The position numbers and the translations under genes were made by a program. 64,000 nt of DNA from Noviherbaspirillum aerium. GTDB taxonomy: Bacteria > Pseudomonadota > Gammaproteobacteria > Burkholderiales > Burkholderiaceae_D. Location of the stretch: positions 186,001-250,000 of the forward strand of contig NZ_VFAH01000004.1 of the NCBI RefSeq assembly GCF_008929045.1, written 5' to 3'. The notes beneath the pieces were generated by a model. The model had not been told where the DNA came from, ran no database searches, and saw only the letters and a list, made by a program, of their open reading frames with translations. Below are positions 1 through 9,649 of the stretch, in pieces (the first letter of the stretch is position 1; each line of letters begins with the position of its first letter).

Positions 1-713
1 AGCGCTTCGATATCGCCGGTGAGCTTCTGCTTCGAATACTGGTCTGCCTTGGTGTACCAGGTGAACCATCCGGGCGTACGCAGGTTGAGCAGGCTCAGCA
101 ATTCCTTTTCCGAAAAGGCCTTGTTGCCGATGATATTGATCTGCTTGATGCGGGTCACTTCGCCTTCGTCGACGGCAAAGCTGATATTGACGCGATTACG
201 CTCGATTGGCGTGACCGTGGTGGTGATCTGCACTCCGTACAGGCCGCGGGACAGATACTGGCGCTTGAGCTCCTGCTCCGCACGGTCCACCAGGGCGCGG
301 TCGAAAATCCGCGACTCCCCCAGGCCGATGTCCTTGAGAGCCTTCGTCAGCTGGTCTTTTTCGAATTCCTTGGTGCCCGAGAAGTCGACGCCTGCGATTG
401 CAGGCCTTTCCTCGATCATGACGACCAGGACATCGCCTTCCACTTCGATCCGCACATCCTTGAAGAAGCCGGTGGCATAGAGCGCCTTGATCGCGGCCGC
501 ACCCTTCTCGTCGGTATAGGTCTCGCCGACGCGTACCGGCAGGTAGCTGAACACGGTACCCGCCTCGGTACGCTGAATGCCTTCGACCCGGATATCCTTG
601 ACGGTAAAGGGATCGACAGCCAATGCGCTACCGGCGCAAAGGGCAAATGCGGCTAGAGCGATGAGACGACGAGGGAAAAATGACTGGGAAAGGCGCTCGG
701 ATTGTAATTTCAT
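1..713 (-). CDS. bamA: Outer membrane protein assembly factor BamA (5' part, runs off the window)
   Basis: BamA is the Omp85 beta-barrel that inserts outer-membrane proteins together with the Bam lipoproteins; bamD is also in this window (52843). Only the first ~237 codons are present and the frame is still open at base 1. The ATG at 713-711 opens a signal peptide with a basic start (PRR), a hydrophobic core (LIALAAFALCAG) and likely cleavage after GSALA near residue 33. POTRA-type repeats follow, seen as VEGIQRTEAGTVFSY, then DVRIEVEGDVLVVMIEERP, then INIIGNKAFSEKELLSLL. The barrel lies outside the window. It sits 57 bp downstream of rseP on the same strand, the usual betaproteobacterial order. 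The identification is based on the POTRA sequence and the gene order. Confidence 0.95.
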   Translation of the reverse strand, partial: MKLQSERLSQSFFPRRLIALAAFALCAGSALAVDPFTVKDIRVEGIQRTEAGTVFSYLPVRVGETYTDEKGAAAIKALYATGFFKDVRIEVEGDVLVVMIEERPAIAGVDFSGTKEFEKDQLTKALKDIGLGESRIFDRALVDRAEQELKRQYLSRGLYGVQITTTVTPIERNRVNISFAVDEGEVTRIKQINIIGNKAFSEKELLSLLNLRTPGWFTWYTKADQYSKQKLTGDIEA

Positions 714-770
714 CGGGTATTTTGTAATCAAACTCCCCGCCGATGCGCCTTTGGGCAGACCAGCCGGGAC

Positions 771-2138
771 TCAGGACATGAGCCGCACAATGTCGTTGAA
801 GACGGCAACTGCCATCAACGTCATCAGAATGCCCACTCCTGCACGCTGGGCCATCTCTCCGAACCGCTCGGGTAAAGCGCGTCCGGTCAAAAGTTCCAGC
901 GAATAATACAGTAAAAGCCCCCCGTCTAAAACCGGAATTGGGAGCAGATTCATAACGCCCAGGCTGATGCTGATGAACGCAATGAACGTGAGATAGCTGA
1001 TGATACCGATGCGTGCAGTCTGCCCCGCATAGTCGGCGATTGTGATCGGACCTGTGATGTTCTTCCAGGAAACTTCACCGATGAGCATTTTACCAAGCAT
1101 TTTGAGCGTAAGTACGCTTGTATCCCAGGTCTTGGTAACGGCCCGCCCCAATGCGGTGACCGGCGCATCGCTTGCAAGGATCATTTCGGGCGCCAGTGGC
1201 ACCTCCACCTTGATACGCCCGATGGTCTGATCATTGCGGCTGAAGGCTTCCGGGGTTACCGTCGTACTGAACTCCTGGCCATTGCGGATGCCCGTCAAAC
1301 GGAGAGTTTGCCCGGGCGAGCCGCGCACCAGTTCGACGAACGCCAGACCATCGGTGATGGCATTGCCGTTGACCGACGTGATCAGGTCGCCTTCGCGCAA
1401 GCCGGCGCGCGTCGCCGGGCCATCCTCGACGACACGCCCCAGTACCGCCTTCGGACGCGCCAGATCCAGACCAAGCTTGCCAAGAAAATCGCCCTCGAGA
1501 TCCGAGGTTTGCAAGCGGTCGAGGCGTAAAGTAAGGGTTTCGTTCAGCGATCCTTTCGCATCCGCAGGATTCGGGCGCTGAACCTCGAGGCGAACCTGGT
1601 GTTCTTCGAGTGCGAGCTGCAGGACCTTCCAGCGCAGGTCAGACCAGGTACTGACGGCTTCCCCATTGATGGATGTGACCAGTTCGCCGCCGCGCAGGCC
1701 TGCTTCATAGGCTGCCGTGGCGGTTGGAACCTCCCTGAGCCGGGCGGTCGGCTCGGGCATGCCGTAGATGTAAAGTCCTGCAAAGACCGCTATCGCGAGC
1801 AGAAAGTTGGCAAGCGGCCCGGCGGCCACGATGGCGATGCGCTTCCATACCGACTGCCGGGTGAACTCGCGCTTGAGATCTTCAGGAGGCAGGGTACTGA
1901 TGTCCTGCTCCCGCGCATCGAGCATCTTGACGTAACCGCCGAACGGCAGCATCGAGACGGCCCATTCGGTCTGGTCCGGGCCGAAGCGGCGCGACCAGAC
2001 GATTTTTCCCATGCCAACGGAAAAGCGCAGCACCTTGACGCCGCACCAGCGCGCCACCCAATAATGCCCAAGTTCATGAACCACGACCAGAACAGCAAGG
2101 GCCACAAGAAAAGCAAGCACTGTTTGCAGCAGACTCAT
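771..2138 (-). CDS. rseP: RIP metalloprotease RseP (site-2 protease)
   Basis: Inner-membrane zinc metalloprotease that cuts anti-sigma factors (RseA type) and leftover signal peptides inside the membrane. It has 455 residues, a normal length. The zinc motif HELGH is at residues 21-25 in the first membrane helix, and the second metal site is the LDG of NLLPIPVLDGG near residue 400, in a late helix. Two PDZ domains lie between, around residues 115-200 (TARLREVPTATAAYEAGL) and 205-290 (GRVVEDGPATRAGLREGDL). It starts 9 bp after the dxr stop and precedes bamA, so it is very likely cotranscribed with the upstream envelope genes. No oddities seen. Confidence 0.97.
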   Translation of the reverse strand: MSLLQTVLAFLVALAVLVVVHELGHYWVARWCGVKVLRFSVGMGKIVWSRRFGPDQTEWAVSMLPFGGYVKMLDAREQDISTLPPEDLKREFTRQSVWKRIAIVAAGPLANFLLAIAVFAGLYIYGMPEPTARLREVPTATAAYEAGLRGGELVTSINGEAVSTWSDLRWKVLQLALEEHQVRLEVQRPNPADAKGSLNETLTLRLDRLQTSDLEGDFLGKLGLDLARPKAVLGRVVEDGPATRAGLREGDLITSVNGNAITDGLAFVELVRGSPGQTLRLTGIRNGQEFSTTVTPEAFSRNDQTIGRIKVEVPLAPEMILASDAPVTALGRAVTKTWDTSVLTLKMLGKMLIGEVSWKNITGPITIADYAGQTARIGIISYLTFIAFISISLGVMNLLPIPVLDGGLLLYYSLELLTGRALPERFGEMAQRAGVGILMTLMAVAVFNDIVRLMS

Positions 2139-2147
2139 ACTGACCGC

Positions 2148-3317
2148 CTATGAAATGTAAGAATGGGCAAGCGCCCTCGCCCGCCCGTCCTGTTCAATGA
2201 GCGCTTCGATATCGGACATCTCGTCGTGAGGGAGCTCATCCATCACGCGACTGATGATCCTATCGATCATTCGAAAACCGATTTTCCCGTCAAGAAATGC
2301 TTGGACCGCTACCTCATTGGCCGCGTTCAGTATGGCTGGCGCGGTCCCGCCGGCCGAAAGCGCATCATAAGCCAGTTTCAGGCACGGGAAACGATCGAAA
2401 TCCGGACTTTGAAACGCCAGCTGTCCGATACGGACGATATCCAGCGGCTCGACGCCGGACGCGATGCGCTCGGGATAGGCCAGGGCATGAGCGATCGGCG
2501 TACGCATGTCGGGATTGCCCAGCTGGGCAAGCACGGACCCGTCCACATACGACACCATGGAGTGAATCACGCTTTGGGGATGGATCACGACTTCTATCCG
2601 ATCCGCAGGCGCACCGAACAGCCAGTGAGCCTCAATGACTTCGAGGCCCTTGTTCATCATGGTGGCGGAATCCACGGAAATCTTGCGGCCCATGACCCAG
2701 TTCGGATGTGCGACCGCCTCTGCCGGAGTGACGCTTTCAAGCGTCTCGACCGACCGCTTCAGGAAAGGTCCGCCGGAAGCGGTCAGCAGTATCCTGGCAA
2801 TCCCGTGCTGCTCCGGCGTACGGCGATACGACTGCGGAAGACATTGAAAAATCGCATTGTGTTCGCTGTCGATGGGAAGCAGCGTCGCGCCACTGCCGGA
2901 CACGGCATCCATGAACAGCCTGCCGGACATGACGAGCGCCTCCTTGTTGGCAAGAAGCACCTTCTTGCCCGCCTTTGCTGCGGCCATCGTGGGGGCCAGA
3001 CCCGCAGCGCCGACGATGGCTGCCATGACGGTGTCGCAGCCTGGCGCGCTTGCCACTGCACAAAGTGCGGCTTCCCCATGGTCGACGTCAATGCTGAGTC
3101 CCTTGGCGTCCAGCAGCCTCGACAGGCGCAATGCCGCGTCGGCATGTCCGACGACGGCCACCTGCGGCCGGAAACGCATGCACTGCTCCGCAAGTTCTTC
3201 GACCTTCTGGTACGCGGTCAACGCATACACCCGGTAGCGATCAGGATGGCGCTCAATCACGTCCAGTGTTGAAGCGCCGATGGAACCTGTCGCGCCGAGT
3301 ATTGTGATGTGCTGCAT
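2148..3317 (-). CDS. dxr: 1-deoxy-D-xylulose 5-phosphate reductoisomerase
   Basis: Cytoplasmic enzyme (IspC) that converts 1-deoxy-D-xylulose 5-phosphate to 2-C-methyl-D-erythritol 4-phosphate with NADPH, the first committed step of the MEP isoprenoid pathway. It has 389 residues. The NADPH-binding loop GATGSIG is at residues 8-14; the central catalytic region has [13 protein letters not shown] (metal-binding Asp and Glu) and LTASGGPF, followed by [20 protein letters not shown]. It lies between cdsA (21 bp upstream) and rseP (9 bp downstream) in a same-strand run. Two later pathway enzymes, IspD and IspF, are encoded at 38498-39693. No truncation seen. Confidence 0.97.
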   Translation of the reverse strand: MQHITILGATGSIGASTLDVIERHPDRYRVYALTAYQKVEELAEQCMRFRPQVAVVGHADAALRLSRLLDAKGLSIDVDHGEAALCAVASAPGCDTVMAAIVGAAGLAPTMAAAKAGKKVLLANKEALVMSGRLFMDAVSGSGATLLPIDSEHNAIFQCLPQSYRRTPEQHGIARILLTASGGPFLKRSVETLESVTPAEAVAHPNWVMGRKISVDSATMMNKGLEVIEAHWLFGAPADRIEVVIHPQSVIHSMVSYVDGSVLAQLGNPDMRTPIAHALAYPERIASGVEPLDIVRIGQLAFQSPDFDRFPCLKLAYDALSAGGTAPAILNAANEVAVQAFLDGKIGFRMIDRIISRVMDELPHDEMSDIEALIEQDGRARALAHSYIS

Positions 3318-3338
3318 GCTGCCTTACCTGTATAGAAA

Positions 3339-4157
3339 CTAGAGCCATGAACCGAACAATACCGCAATCGGCAGTGTCGGTATCAGGGCATCGATCCGGT
3401 CCAGTACGCCGCCGTGGCCGGGCAAGAGATTGCTGCTGTCCTTCATGCCGGCGCGACGCTTGAGCTGCGACTCGAACAGGTCGCCGACGACACTGAAGGC
3501 GACGATGACGGTCATGACGACGATAAAGCCGGGCCAGCCCCAGCGCGCCAGGATCTGGGCGGCAAAGGTACCCTCTAACGAGGGATGCAGGGTCGATGCG
3601 CCTGCGATGACGAGAACCGCGATCCAGCCGCCGATGGCGCCTTCCCAGGATTTGCCCGGCGAGATCGATGGCGCAAGCTTGCGCTTGCCGAAGGCCTTGC
3701 CAGCGAAGTAGGCGCCGATATCCGCAATCCAGACCAGGGCCATGACCGACAGGAGGTACAGCGGTGATTGCTGGAACAGTACGGTGATGGCAATGAAGCT
3801 GGCGAGAATGGTAATGCCGTAGATACCGTTCAGGAGCCGATTCCCTAAAGCCTCCATCGGCGGCAAGCCGAACTTGAGCGACGGGATCAGGCGGACCAGC
3901 CATATCGCGGCGCTCAGCATGAAAAGCAGGCGAGCGGAGTCGGCATTGCCGGTATAGAGCAGGTAAAGAAAGACCCCGGTCCATATTGCCGCGCCGATGA
4001 CCGGCTGGCGGTTATGGAAAAGGCGAAAGCTTTCCCAGGAAGCCGCGGCGAAAAATGCCGCGGTGACCAATGCGAAAAACAGGAAGGACTTCGAATACAG
4101 TACAGAAAGCAATACCGCCAGCAATACCACTGCGGTAATAACTCGCGTCCTCAGCAT
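3339..4157 (-). CDS. cdsA: Phosphatidate cytidylyltransferase CdsA
   Basis: Integral inner-membrane enzyme that makes CDP-diacylglycerol from phosphatidate and CTP, the branch point to all bacterial phospholipids. It has 272 residues with several hydrophobic helices (AVVLLAVLLSVLYSKSF and later segments). The family signature is near the C-terminus as SQLKRRAGMKDSSNLLPGHG followed by GVLDR, giving the S-x-x-K-R...K-D...P-x-H-G-G-x-x-D-R pattern. Its ATG overlaps the uppS stop by one base (TGATG), so the two genes are translationally coupled. It sits 21 bp upstream of dxr. Confidence 0.96.
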   Translation of the reverse strand: MLRTRVITAVVLLAVLLSVLYSKSFLFFALVTAAFFAAASWESFRLFHNRQPVIGAAIWTGVFLYLLYTGNADSARLLFMLSAAIWLVRLIPSLKFGLPPMEALGNRLLNGIYGITILASFIAITVLFQQSPLYLLSVMALVWIADIGAYFAGKAFGKRKLAPSISPGKSWEGAIGGWIAVLVIAGASTLHPSLEGTFAAQILARWGWPGFIVVMTVIVAFSVVGDLFESQLKRRAGMKDSSNLLPGHGGVLDRIDALIPTLPIAVLFGSWL

Positions 4158-4915
4158 CAGGACGCCTTCTTCTGTTCGATCACCTGTGCGCTGGTACGTC
4201 CAAAACGGCGTTCGCGTTGCTGATAAGACAACACGGCTTCGTCCAGCGCTGCGCCATCGAAATCCGGCCAGTAGGTTTCAGTGAAATAAAATTCGGTGTA
4301 CGCCAGTTGCCAGAGCAGGAAGTTCGAGATGCGCTCTTCCCCGCCGGTGCGGATAAAGAGGTCGGGCTCGGGGGCATAGGCCATTGCCAGGTGTTCAGCC
4401 ATCTGCTCTTCGCTGAAGTCGCTGCAACCGGGGTTCGCGGCCACCATCTTGTTGACCGCCTGCATGATGTCCCAGCGGCCGCCGTAATTGGCGCAAATGG
4501 TGACGGTCAGACGTGTGTTGTTTGCGGTTCGACGCTCCGCGTTGGCGATCAGCTGGCGCAGCTTCGCATCGAAACGGCTGAGGTCTCCAACCACCTTGAG
4601 CCGTATGTCATTTGCGTGCATTTTGGCGACTTCGCGCTCCAGCGCCGTGACGAAAAGTCGCATCAGCAGCGATACCTCTTCCGCAGGCCTGCGCCAGTTT
4701 TCCGAGCTGAAGGCGAACAGCGTCAGATACTCGATACCCCGTTCAACGCAGGCTTCCACCATGGTTCGTACGGTTTCCACGCCCTTTGCATGTCCGGCGA
4801 CACGAGGCAGAAACCGTCTGGTTGCCCAGCGCCCGTTTCCGTCCATGATGATGGCGACATGCCTGGGCATGATGGACACTTCGGGTACTGCTTGCGTTGA
4901 GCTTTTATAGGTCAT
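4157..4915 (-). CDS. uppS: Undecaprenyl pyrophosphate synthase (isoprenyl transferase)
   Basis: cis-Prenyltransferase that extends farnesyl diphosphate with isopentenyl diphosphate to undecaprenyl diphosphate, the lipid carrier for peptidoglycan and other surface polymers. It has 252 residues. The catalytic block [16 protein letters not shown] has its magnesium-binding Asp at residue 25; FSSENWRRP follows, and the C-terminal [20 protein letters not shown] is also family-typical. The stop overlaps the cdsA start by one base. A 224-bp gap separates it from frr upstream, containing a hairpin at 5083-5113 but no convincing gene. Confidence 0.97.
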   Translation of the reverse strand: MTYKSSTQAVPEVSIMPRHVAIIMDGNGRWATRRFLPRVAGHAKGVETVRTMVEACVERGIEYLTLFAFSSENWRRPAEEVSLLMRLFVTALEREVAKMHANDIRLKVVGDLSRFDAKLRQLIANAERRTANNTRLTVTICANYGGRWDIMQAVNKMVAANPGCSDFSEEQMAEHLAMAYAPEPDLFIRTGGEERISNFLLWQLAYTEFYFTETYWPDFDGAALDEAVLSYQQRERRFGRTSAQVIEQKKAS

Positions 4916-5082
4916 GTGATGGCTTAAGCGAAATAAGTTTGGTTATGACGAATGGCCGGTGAAGCAAACCTGCATCTCCTCCCGAACCGCCCATCGCCGC
5001 TGGAACCATGTCTGTGCTGCTGATGGTACTAACGCATATTGCGGCGTACCACCTCGCACCACGGCATGGCGCCGTCGCCTCC

Positions 5083-5113
5083 GCCTCATTGCTTCTGCCG
5101 AAGCCAATGAGGC
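5083..5113 (-). other. Stem-loop in the frr-uppS gap
   Basis: A 13-bp imperfect inverted repeat with one bulged base and a 4-nt loop (arms 5083-5095 and 5100-5113). It begins 27 nt after the frr stop on the minus strand. No T-run follows, so it is not a standard intrinsic terminator. It could be an mRNA-processing or stability hairpin between the pyrH-frr and uppS-cdsA parts of the run. The 4916-5139 gap otherwise shows nothing I can support. Confidence 0.45.
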
Positions 5114-5139
5114 TTGCCGCCTTCACCGTACTTGCAAAC

Positions 5140-5700
5140 TTATACGGTCAGCAGTTCTTTTTCTTTTTCTGCAATCATTTTGTCAACTTCCGCAACGAAC
5201 TTGTCGGTCAGTTTCTGAACCTCGTCCTGTGCGCGACGCTCGTCGTCTTCCGAACAGGCCTTGTCCTTCAGCATTTTCTTCAAGGCTTCGTTGGAGTCGC
5301 GGCGGATATTGCGAATGGCGACCTTCGAATCTTCGCCTTCGCCCTTGACCATCTTGACGATTTCCTTGCGGCGCTCTTCAGTGAGCGGCGGCGTGGGAAC
5401 GCGGATCAGGTCACCTTGGGTCGATGGGTTGAGGCCAAGGTCGGATTCGCGGATCGCCTTCTCGATCACGGCCACCATTTTCTTTTCCCACGGCTGGACG
5501 CCGATGGTACGCGCATCGATCAGGGTGACATTGGCAACCTGGCTGATCTGCGTCGGCGAACCGTAATAGTCGACCTGGATATGATCCAGGATGCCTACGT
5601 GCGCACGACCGGTACGAACCTTGGCGAGATCGGCCTTCAGCGTCTCGATCGACTTTTGCATTTTTTGTTCGGCATTCTTTTTGACGTCAACGACTGTCAT
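5140..5700 (-). CDS. frr: Ribosome recycling factor
   Basis: Cytoplasmic factor that, with EF-G, splits the post-termination ribosome so its subunits can be reused. It has 186 residues, the family length. Seen are [15 protein letters not shown] near residues 27-41 and [15 protein letters not shown] near residues 100-114, followed by the charged helix that packs into the three-helix bundle. It follows pyrH by 35 bp on the same strand, the conserved pyrH-frr pair. The upstream GGAGAGCAGC gives a ribosome-binding site for the ATG. Confidence 0.98.
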   Translation of the reverse strand: MTVVDVKKNAEQKMQKSIETLKADLAKVRTGRAHVGILDHIQVDYYGSPTQISQVANVTLIDARTIGVQPWEKKMVAVIEKAIRESDLGLNPSTQGDLIRVPTPPLTEERRKEIVKMVKGEGEDSKVAIRNIRRDSNEALKKMLKDKACSEDDERRAQDEVQKLTDKFVAEVDKMIAEKEKELLTV

Positions 5701-5735
5701 GCTGCTCTCCTCAGTTGCAACGAGTAAGACTCGAT

Positions 5736-6452
5736 TTATACGTGAACCAATGTCCCCTCGTCATCGCCCATGATCACGTTTTTCAGGGCGCCCGGTTTAA
5801 CGATGGAAAACACCTTGATCGGCAGCTTTTGATCGCGGCAAAGCGCGAACGCAGTCGCATCCATGACTTGCAGGTGCTTGGCAATTGCTTCATCGAAGGT
5901 GATGGTCGAATAGCGCGTCGCATTGCGGTCCTTGTTGGGATCCGCGCTGTAGACGCCGTCGACCTTGGTGGCTTTCAGCACGATTTCCGCGCCGATCTCG
6001 GACCCGCGCAGTGCCGCAGCGGTATCGGTCGTGAAGAACGGGTTGCCGGTTCCGGCTGCGAACACGACAATCTTTCCTTCCTCGAGATACTGCAGCGCTT
6101 TCGGGCGCACATAGGGCTCGACGACCTGCTCGATGCTGATCGCCGACATGACGCGCGCCGTAATACCGACCTGACGCATGGCATCCGCCAGCGCCAGCGA
6201 GTTCATCACGGTTGCAAGCATGCCCATGTAATCCGCCGTTGCGCGATCCATGCCTTGCGCACCCGGCGCGACGCCGCGAAAGATATTGCCGCCACCAATC
6301 ACAATTGCCAGCTCCACTCCCAGCCTGGCCACTTCAGCCACATCCGCCACCATACGCTCAATGGTCGAACGGTTGATGCCGTAGGCGTCATCGCCCATCA
6401 GCGCTTCACCCGAGAGTTTAAGGAGGACGCGCTTGTAAGCTGGTTTTGTCAT
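5736..6452 (-). CDS. pyrH: UMP kinase
   Basis: Bacterial UMP kinase phosphorylates UMP to UDP with ATP in pyrimidine nucleotide synthesis and belongs to the amino-acid-kinase fold family. It has 238 residues. The N-terminal phosphate-binding stretch is [11 protein letters not shown], followed by [11 protein letters not shown] and the family run [17 protein letters not shown], with [17 protein letters not shown] near residues 144-160. A TAGGAG motif lies about 12 nt upstream of the ATG. It starts a pair with frr and is separated from tsf by a 312-bp gap that contains the tsf terminator. Confidence 0.98.
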   Translation of the reverse strand: MTKPAYKRVLLKLSGEALMGDDAYGINRSTIERMVADVAEVARLGVELAIVIGGGNIFRGVAPGAQGMDRATADYMGMLATVMNSLALADAMRQVGITARVMSAISIEQVVEPYVRPKALQYLEEGKIVVFAAGTGNPFFTTDTAAALRGSEIGAEIVLKATKVDGVYSADPNKDRNATRYSTITFDEAIAKHLQVMDATAFALCRDQKLPIKVFSIVKPGALKNVIMGDDEGTLVHV

Positions 6453-6764
6453 GGGCTTGGACTCCTAATCATTGTCCGATTCAAGATGAAATCATTCCGT
6501 TTCCGGAGATCATCTTCGAAAAGCCTTCATGAAGCTCCAGATTAGATGAAATCCGGCGGTACGGGGGTGCGTTACTATTGACGAAACTTAAATCAATGTC
6601 ATTTGGCAATAAAACGAGGGGCTCATTCCATTGCGGGCGTTTTGAACGCGCCTATCGATTGATAGTAAGTCCCGCTCAAGACCTGCTGCTGCAAGGTGAA
6701 CATTATGATATCGGTTCACCTACAAAAACGGGCCTTTCGGCCCGCTTTTTATTACGCCTGCTGC
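6453..6764. other. pyrH-tsf intergenic region
   Basis: A 312-bp stretch without a supportable gene. Its distal end (6729-6744) holds the intrinsic terminator of the rpsB-tsf unit, so pyrH-frr probably starts from a promoter inside this region. I found no pair of -35 and -10 boxes on the minus strand good enough to call. Confidence 0.5.
6729..6750 (-). terminator. Intrinsic terminator after tsf
   Basis: Perfect 6-bp GC stem (cgggcc/ggcccg at 6729-6734 and 6739-6744) with a 4-nt loop. On the minus strand it is followed by a T-run (RC of 6723-6728). Runs of A/T on both sides could also let it work in the other direction. It begins about 15 nt after the tsf stop codon. Confidence 0.85.
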
Positions 6765-7646
6765 TTAGGCCTGCTTGGCCGCAGCAACTTGTGCGGCCAC
6801 CTCGGCTGCAAAGTCGTCCTGCTTCTTTTCGATGCCTTCGCCGACAACAAACATGGTGAATGCCTTGACCGAGGCGTTCGATGCCTTGAGCATCTGCTCA
6901 ACGGTCTGCTTGTCGTTCTTGACGAACGGCTGATCAAACAGCGATACCTCTTTCAGATACTTCTGAACGGTGCCTTCGACCATCTTGGCAACGATATCCG
7001 CAGGCTTGCCGGACTCGGCTGCCTTTTGCGTCGCGATCGAACGCTCTTTCTCGATCAGGTCTGCCGGAACGTCCTTTGACGACAGCGCGACCGGCTTCAT
7101 CGCAGCAATGTGCATCGCGACGTCCTTGCCGACCTGCTCATCCGCGCCGTCGAACTCCACGAGGACGCCGATACGCGTGCCGTGCAGGTAGGAAACCAAC
7201 TTCGAACCGGTTTCGTAGCGCTTGAAGCGGCGGAAGGACATGTTTTCGCCAATCTTGCCAACCAGGGCGGCACGCACTTCTTCCAGCGTCTTGCCGTCGA
7301 TGGTGAGTGCCGACAGCGCGGCCACGTCAGCCGGATTGTTTTCAGCAACGAGTTTCGCAGCAGTGTTTGCCAGCGAAATGAAATCTTCGTTTTTGGTAAC
7401 AAAGTCGGTTTCGCAATTGACTTCCACCAGCGCGCCTACGCCACCGGAGATAAATGCCGCGACCACGCCCTCGGCAGTGATACGGGAAGCCGCCTTGGAT
7501 GCCTTGCTGCCCAGCTTCACCCGCAGGATCTCTTCCGCGCGAGCCAGATCGCCTTCCGCTTCAGTCAGCGCCTTCTTGCATTCCATCATCGGCGCGTCGG
7601 TTTTCGCGCGCAGTTCGCCCACCATCGCTGCGGTAATTGCCGCCAT
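6765..7646 (-). CDS. tsf: Elongation factor Ts
   Basis: Guanine-nucleotide exchange factor for EF-Tu. It has 293 residues. The N-terminal UBA-like module [20 protein letters not shown] is followed by the core interaction sequence [13 protein letters not shown] near residues 79-91, then dimerisation and C-terminal modules. It lies downstream of rpsB on the same strand, the near-universal rpsB-tsf pair. A GGAG ribosome-binding site precedes the ATG. The 126-bp gap to rpsB contains a terminator-like hairpin (7716-7744), so tsf may get fewer transcripts than rpsB. Confidence 0.98.
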   Translation of the reverse strand: MAAITAAMVGELRAKTDAPMMECKKALTEAEGDLARAEEILRVKLGSKASKAASRITAEGVVAAFISGGVGALVEVNCETDFVTKNEDFISLANTAAKLVAENNPADVAALSALTIDGKTLEEVRAALVGKIGENMSFRRFKRYETGSKLVSYLHGTRIGVLVEFDGADEQVGKDVAMHIAAMKPVALSSKDVPADLIEKERSIATQKAAESGKPADIVAKMVEGTVQKYLKEVSLFDQPFVKNDKQTVEQMLKASNASVKAFTMFVVGEGIEKKQDDFAAEVAAQVAAAKQA

Positions 7647-7715
7647 GTCATTCTCCTCAATTCAATAAGCGTCTATGCGACGCGTTCAATCACAATACGT
7701 TCAGCACGGGTACAA

Positions 7716-7744
7716 AAAAGGGGCGAACGACAGTTGCCCCTTTT
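7716..7744 (-). terminator. Terminator-like hairpin between rpsB and tsf
   Basis: Perfect 9-bp inverted repeat (aaaaggggc at 7716-7724, gcccctttt at 7736-7744) with an 11-nt loop. On the minus strand the stem ends in a run of T residues. It begins about 29 nt after the rpsB stop. Because tsf follows, partial read-through (attenuation) is more likely than full termination; that is an inference. Confidence 0.65.
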
Positions 7745-7772
7745 GAAATGCCCGATAAATCAGGCGCAGGGC

Positions 7773-8522
7773 TTAAGCCTGCTCGTTGACTTCAACGAAT
7801 TCGTCAGCGCCGCCCTTGACGGCTTCCAGCACTTCGCTGGTCGCATTGGCGCGACCTTCGAGGATGGCGTCAGCAACACCGCGTGCGTACAGCGCGATTG
7901 CCTTGGAAGAGTCATCGTTGCCCGGAATGACGTAAGTCACGCCTTCCGGAGAGTGGTTGGTATCAACCACGCCGATAACCGGAATGCCCAGCTTTGCAGC
8001 CTCGGTGATGGCGCCCTTGTGGTAGCCAACGTCGATCACGAAGATCGCGTCAGGGATGCCGCCCATTTCCTTGATGCCGCCGATGGACTTCTGGAGCTTT
8101 TCCATCTCGCGCTGGAACATCAGGCCTTCCTTCTTGCTCAGCTTTTCGATGGAACCGTCTTCGATCGCAGCTTCCATGTCCTTCAGACGCTTGAGGGAAG
8201 TCTTGATGGTCTTGAAGTTGGTCAGCATGCCGCCGAGCCAGCGCTGGTCGACGTAAGGCATGCCTGCGCGCTGCGCTTCAGCCGCGAGGATGTCGCGTGC
8301 CTGGCGCTTGGTGCCGACGAAGAGGATGGTGCCGCGATTGGATGCCAGCTGGCGGATGTACTTCATCGCCTCCTGGTACATGCCCAGGGTCTTTTCCAGG
8401 TTGACGATATGAATCTTATTGCGATGGCCGAAGATATAGGGAGCCATCTTGGGGTTCCAGAAGCGGGTCTGGTGGCCGAAATGGACACCTGCTTCCAGCA
8501 TTTCGCGCATAGTAACGGACAT
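7773..8522 (-). CDS. rpsB: 30S ribosomal protein S2
   Basis: Small-subunit protein S2, needed for S1 binding and translation start. From the ATG at 8522 it has 249 residues and begins [20 protein letters not shown], the conserved S2 N-terminus. The open frame extends 28 codons upstream, but a GGAGA ribosome-binding site ~7 nt before 8522 and family length fix this start. Other signatures are [24 protein letters not shown] and [13 protein letters not shown]. It heads the rpsB-tsf unit and has its own promoter (8686-8715) with a structured leader. Confidence 0.98.
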   Translation of the reverse strand: MSVTMREMLEAGVHFGHQTRFWNPKMAPYIFGHRNKIHIVNLEKTLGMYQEAMKYIRQLASNRGTILFVGTKRQARDILAAEAQRAGMPYVDQRWLGGMLTNFKTIKTSLKRLKDMEAAIEDGSIEKLSKKEGLMFQREMEKLQKSIGGIKEMGGIPDAIFVIDVGYHKGAITEAAKLGIPVIGVVDTNHSPEGVTYVIPGNDDSSKAIALYARGVADAILEGRANATSEVLEAVKGGADEFVEVNEQA

Positions 8523-8644
8523 GAATTTCTCCAGGGTTAGGTCTGGAATCCGGCCAGTGACTTCAAGACCCCTACCCGTCAAGACAAGGTAAAAGCCGGG
8601 AAGCACCCTTTGCGACCGGATTCGCGATTTCCAAAAAAGTTAAG

Positions 8645-8680
8645 GTTAGCTCGAACTCGTTCAACCCAATTCAAGCTAAC
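8645..8680 (-). promoter_or_regulatory. Stem-loop at the very 5' end of the rpsB leader
   Basis: Inverted repeat with 10 of 11 positions matching (8645-8655 against 8670-8680; arms GTTAGCTYGAA) and a 14-nt loop. The predicted rpsB transcription start is near 8679, so the mRNA would begin with this hairpin. rpsB leaders in other proteobacteria carry an S2-binding regulatory structure. Whether this is one cannot be told from sequence alone. Confidence 0.5.
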
Positions 8681-8685
8681 CCGAG

Positions 8686-8715
8686 ATTCTACCTCAACTT
8701 TCTCAAGTTATTCAA
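8686..8715 (-). promoter_or_regulatory. Candidate sigma-70 promoter for rpsB-tsf
   Basis: Reading the minus strand, TTGAAT (RC of 8710-8715) and TAGAAT (RC of 8686-8691) are separated by 18 nt. They match 4 of 6 and 5 of 6 consensus bases. They lie ~165 bp upstream of the rpsB start, leaving room for the structured leader. Confidence 0.6.
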
Positions 8716-8758
8716 GCCGCCATGCAGCGGAGTTTCGGCGAAGCTTTGTCGGGTCGTC

Positions 8759-8764
8759 TATAAT
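8759..8764 (+). promoter_or_regulatory. Candidate -10 box for map-glnD
   Basis: A perfect TATAAT 50 bp upstream of the map ATG, in the divergent rpsB/map gap. No good -35 box lies 16-18 nt upstream, so it may be a weak or activated promoter. Confidence 0.45.
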
Positions 8765-8813
8765 TTCGCATCGATCATCATTTCTCGCGCGCTTCCGCGC
8801 CGTCTGGCTAGCT

Positions 8814-9647
8814 ATGGGTTCCATCACGATCAAAACCGAAGAAGATATCAAGGGCATGCGCATCGCTGGCCGACTCGCCGCCGAAGTGCTCGATTTCATC
8901 ACGCCGCATGTCAAGCCTGGGGTCACCACGGGTGAACTCGATCGCCTTTGCCATGACTACATGACAAACGTGCAAGGCTGCGTCCCTGCTCCGCTGAATT
9001 ACTGCCCGCCCGGCTACACGCCGTATCCGAAGTCCATCTGCACATCGGTCAATGACGTGGTATGCCACGGCATTCCGGGCGACAAGGTGCTGAAGAACGG
9101 CGATGTTGTCAATATTGACATCACCGTCATCAAGGACGGTTATCACGGCGACACCAGCCGCATGTTCTTCGTGGGCGAACCGTCCATCCTTGCCAGGCGG
9201 CTGACCGAAGTCACTTATGAATGCATGTGGCTGGGTATTTCCAAGATCAAGCCGGGCGCGCATCTCGGCGACATCGGCTTTGTCATCCAGCAGTATGCGG
9301 AAAAGGCCGGCTACAGCGTGGTTCGGGAATTCTGCGGGCATGGCATTGGCAAGGTGTTCCACGAAGAGCCACAGGTGCTGCATTACGGTCGTCCGGGAAC
9401 GCTCGAAAAGCTGGTGCCGGGCATGATTTTCACGGTTGAACCGATGATCAACGCCGGCAAGCGCGACATCCGTGAAATGGGCGACGGCTGGACCATCAAG
9501 ACCAAGGACCGCAGTCTTTCGGCGCAATGGGAACACACGGTACTCGTCACGGAAACCGGTTATGAAGTCCTGACCGTGTCCGCCAACATGCCGCCGCCGC
9601 CCGCATTCATCACAGGAGCCGGTGCTTCCAGCACAGTACCTGCCTGA
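8814..9647 (+). CDS. map: Type I methionine aminopeptidase
   Basis: Cytoplasmic metalloenzyme that removes the initiator methionine from new proteins. From ATG 8814 it has 277 residues starting [20 protein letters not shown]. The metal ligands of the pita-bread fold are visible: [19 protein letters not shown] (two Asp), [14 protein letters not shown] (His and downstream Glu) and FTVEPMI with the final Glu in QWEHTVLVT. The open frame begins at 8610, but the upstream 68 codons do not resemble the family. It is divergent from rpsB and followed 2 bp later by glnD, a common betaproteobacterial pair. The C-terminus carries a short proline/alanine-rich tail. Confidence 0.97.
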   Translation: MGSITIKTEEDIKGMRIAGRLAAEVLDFITPHVKPGVTTGELDRLCHDYMTNVQGCVPAPLNYCPPGYTPYPKSICTSVNDVVCHGIPGDKVLKNGDVVNIDITVIKDGYHGDTSRMFFVGEPSILARRLTEVTYECMWLGISKIKPGAHLGDIGFVIQQYAEKAGYSVVREFCGHGIGKVFHEEPQVLHYGRPGTLEKLVPGMIFTVEPMINAGKRDIREMGDGWTIKTKDRSLSAQWEHTVLVTETGYEVLTVSANMPPPPAFITGAGASSTVPA

Positions 9648-9649
9648 CA

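Noticed and set aside
4905-5126. 73-codon minus-strand frame between uppS and frr
   Set aside because: No ribosome-binding site or recognisable features; overlaps the uppS start.
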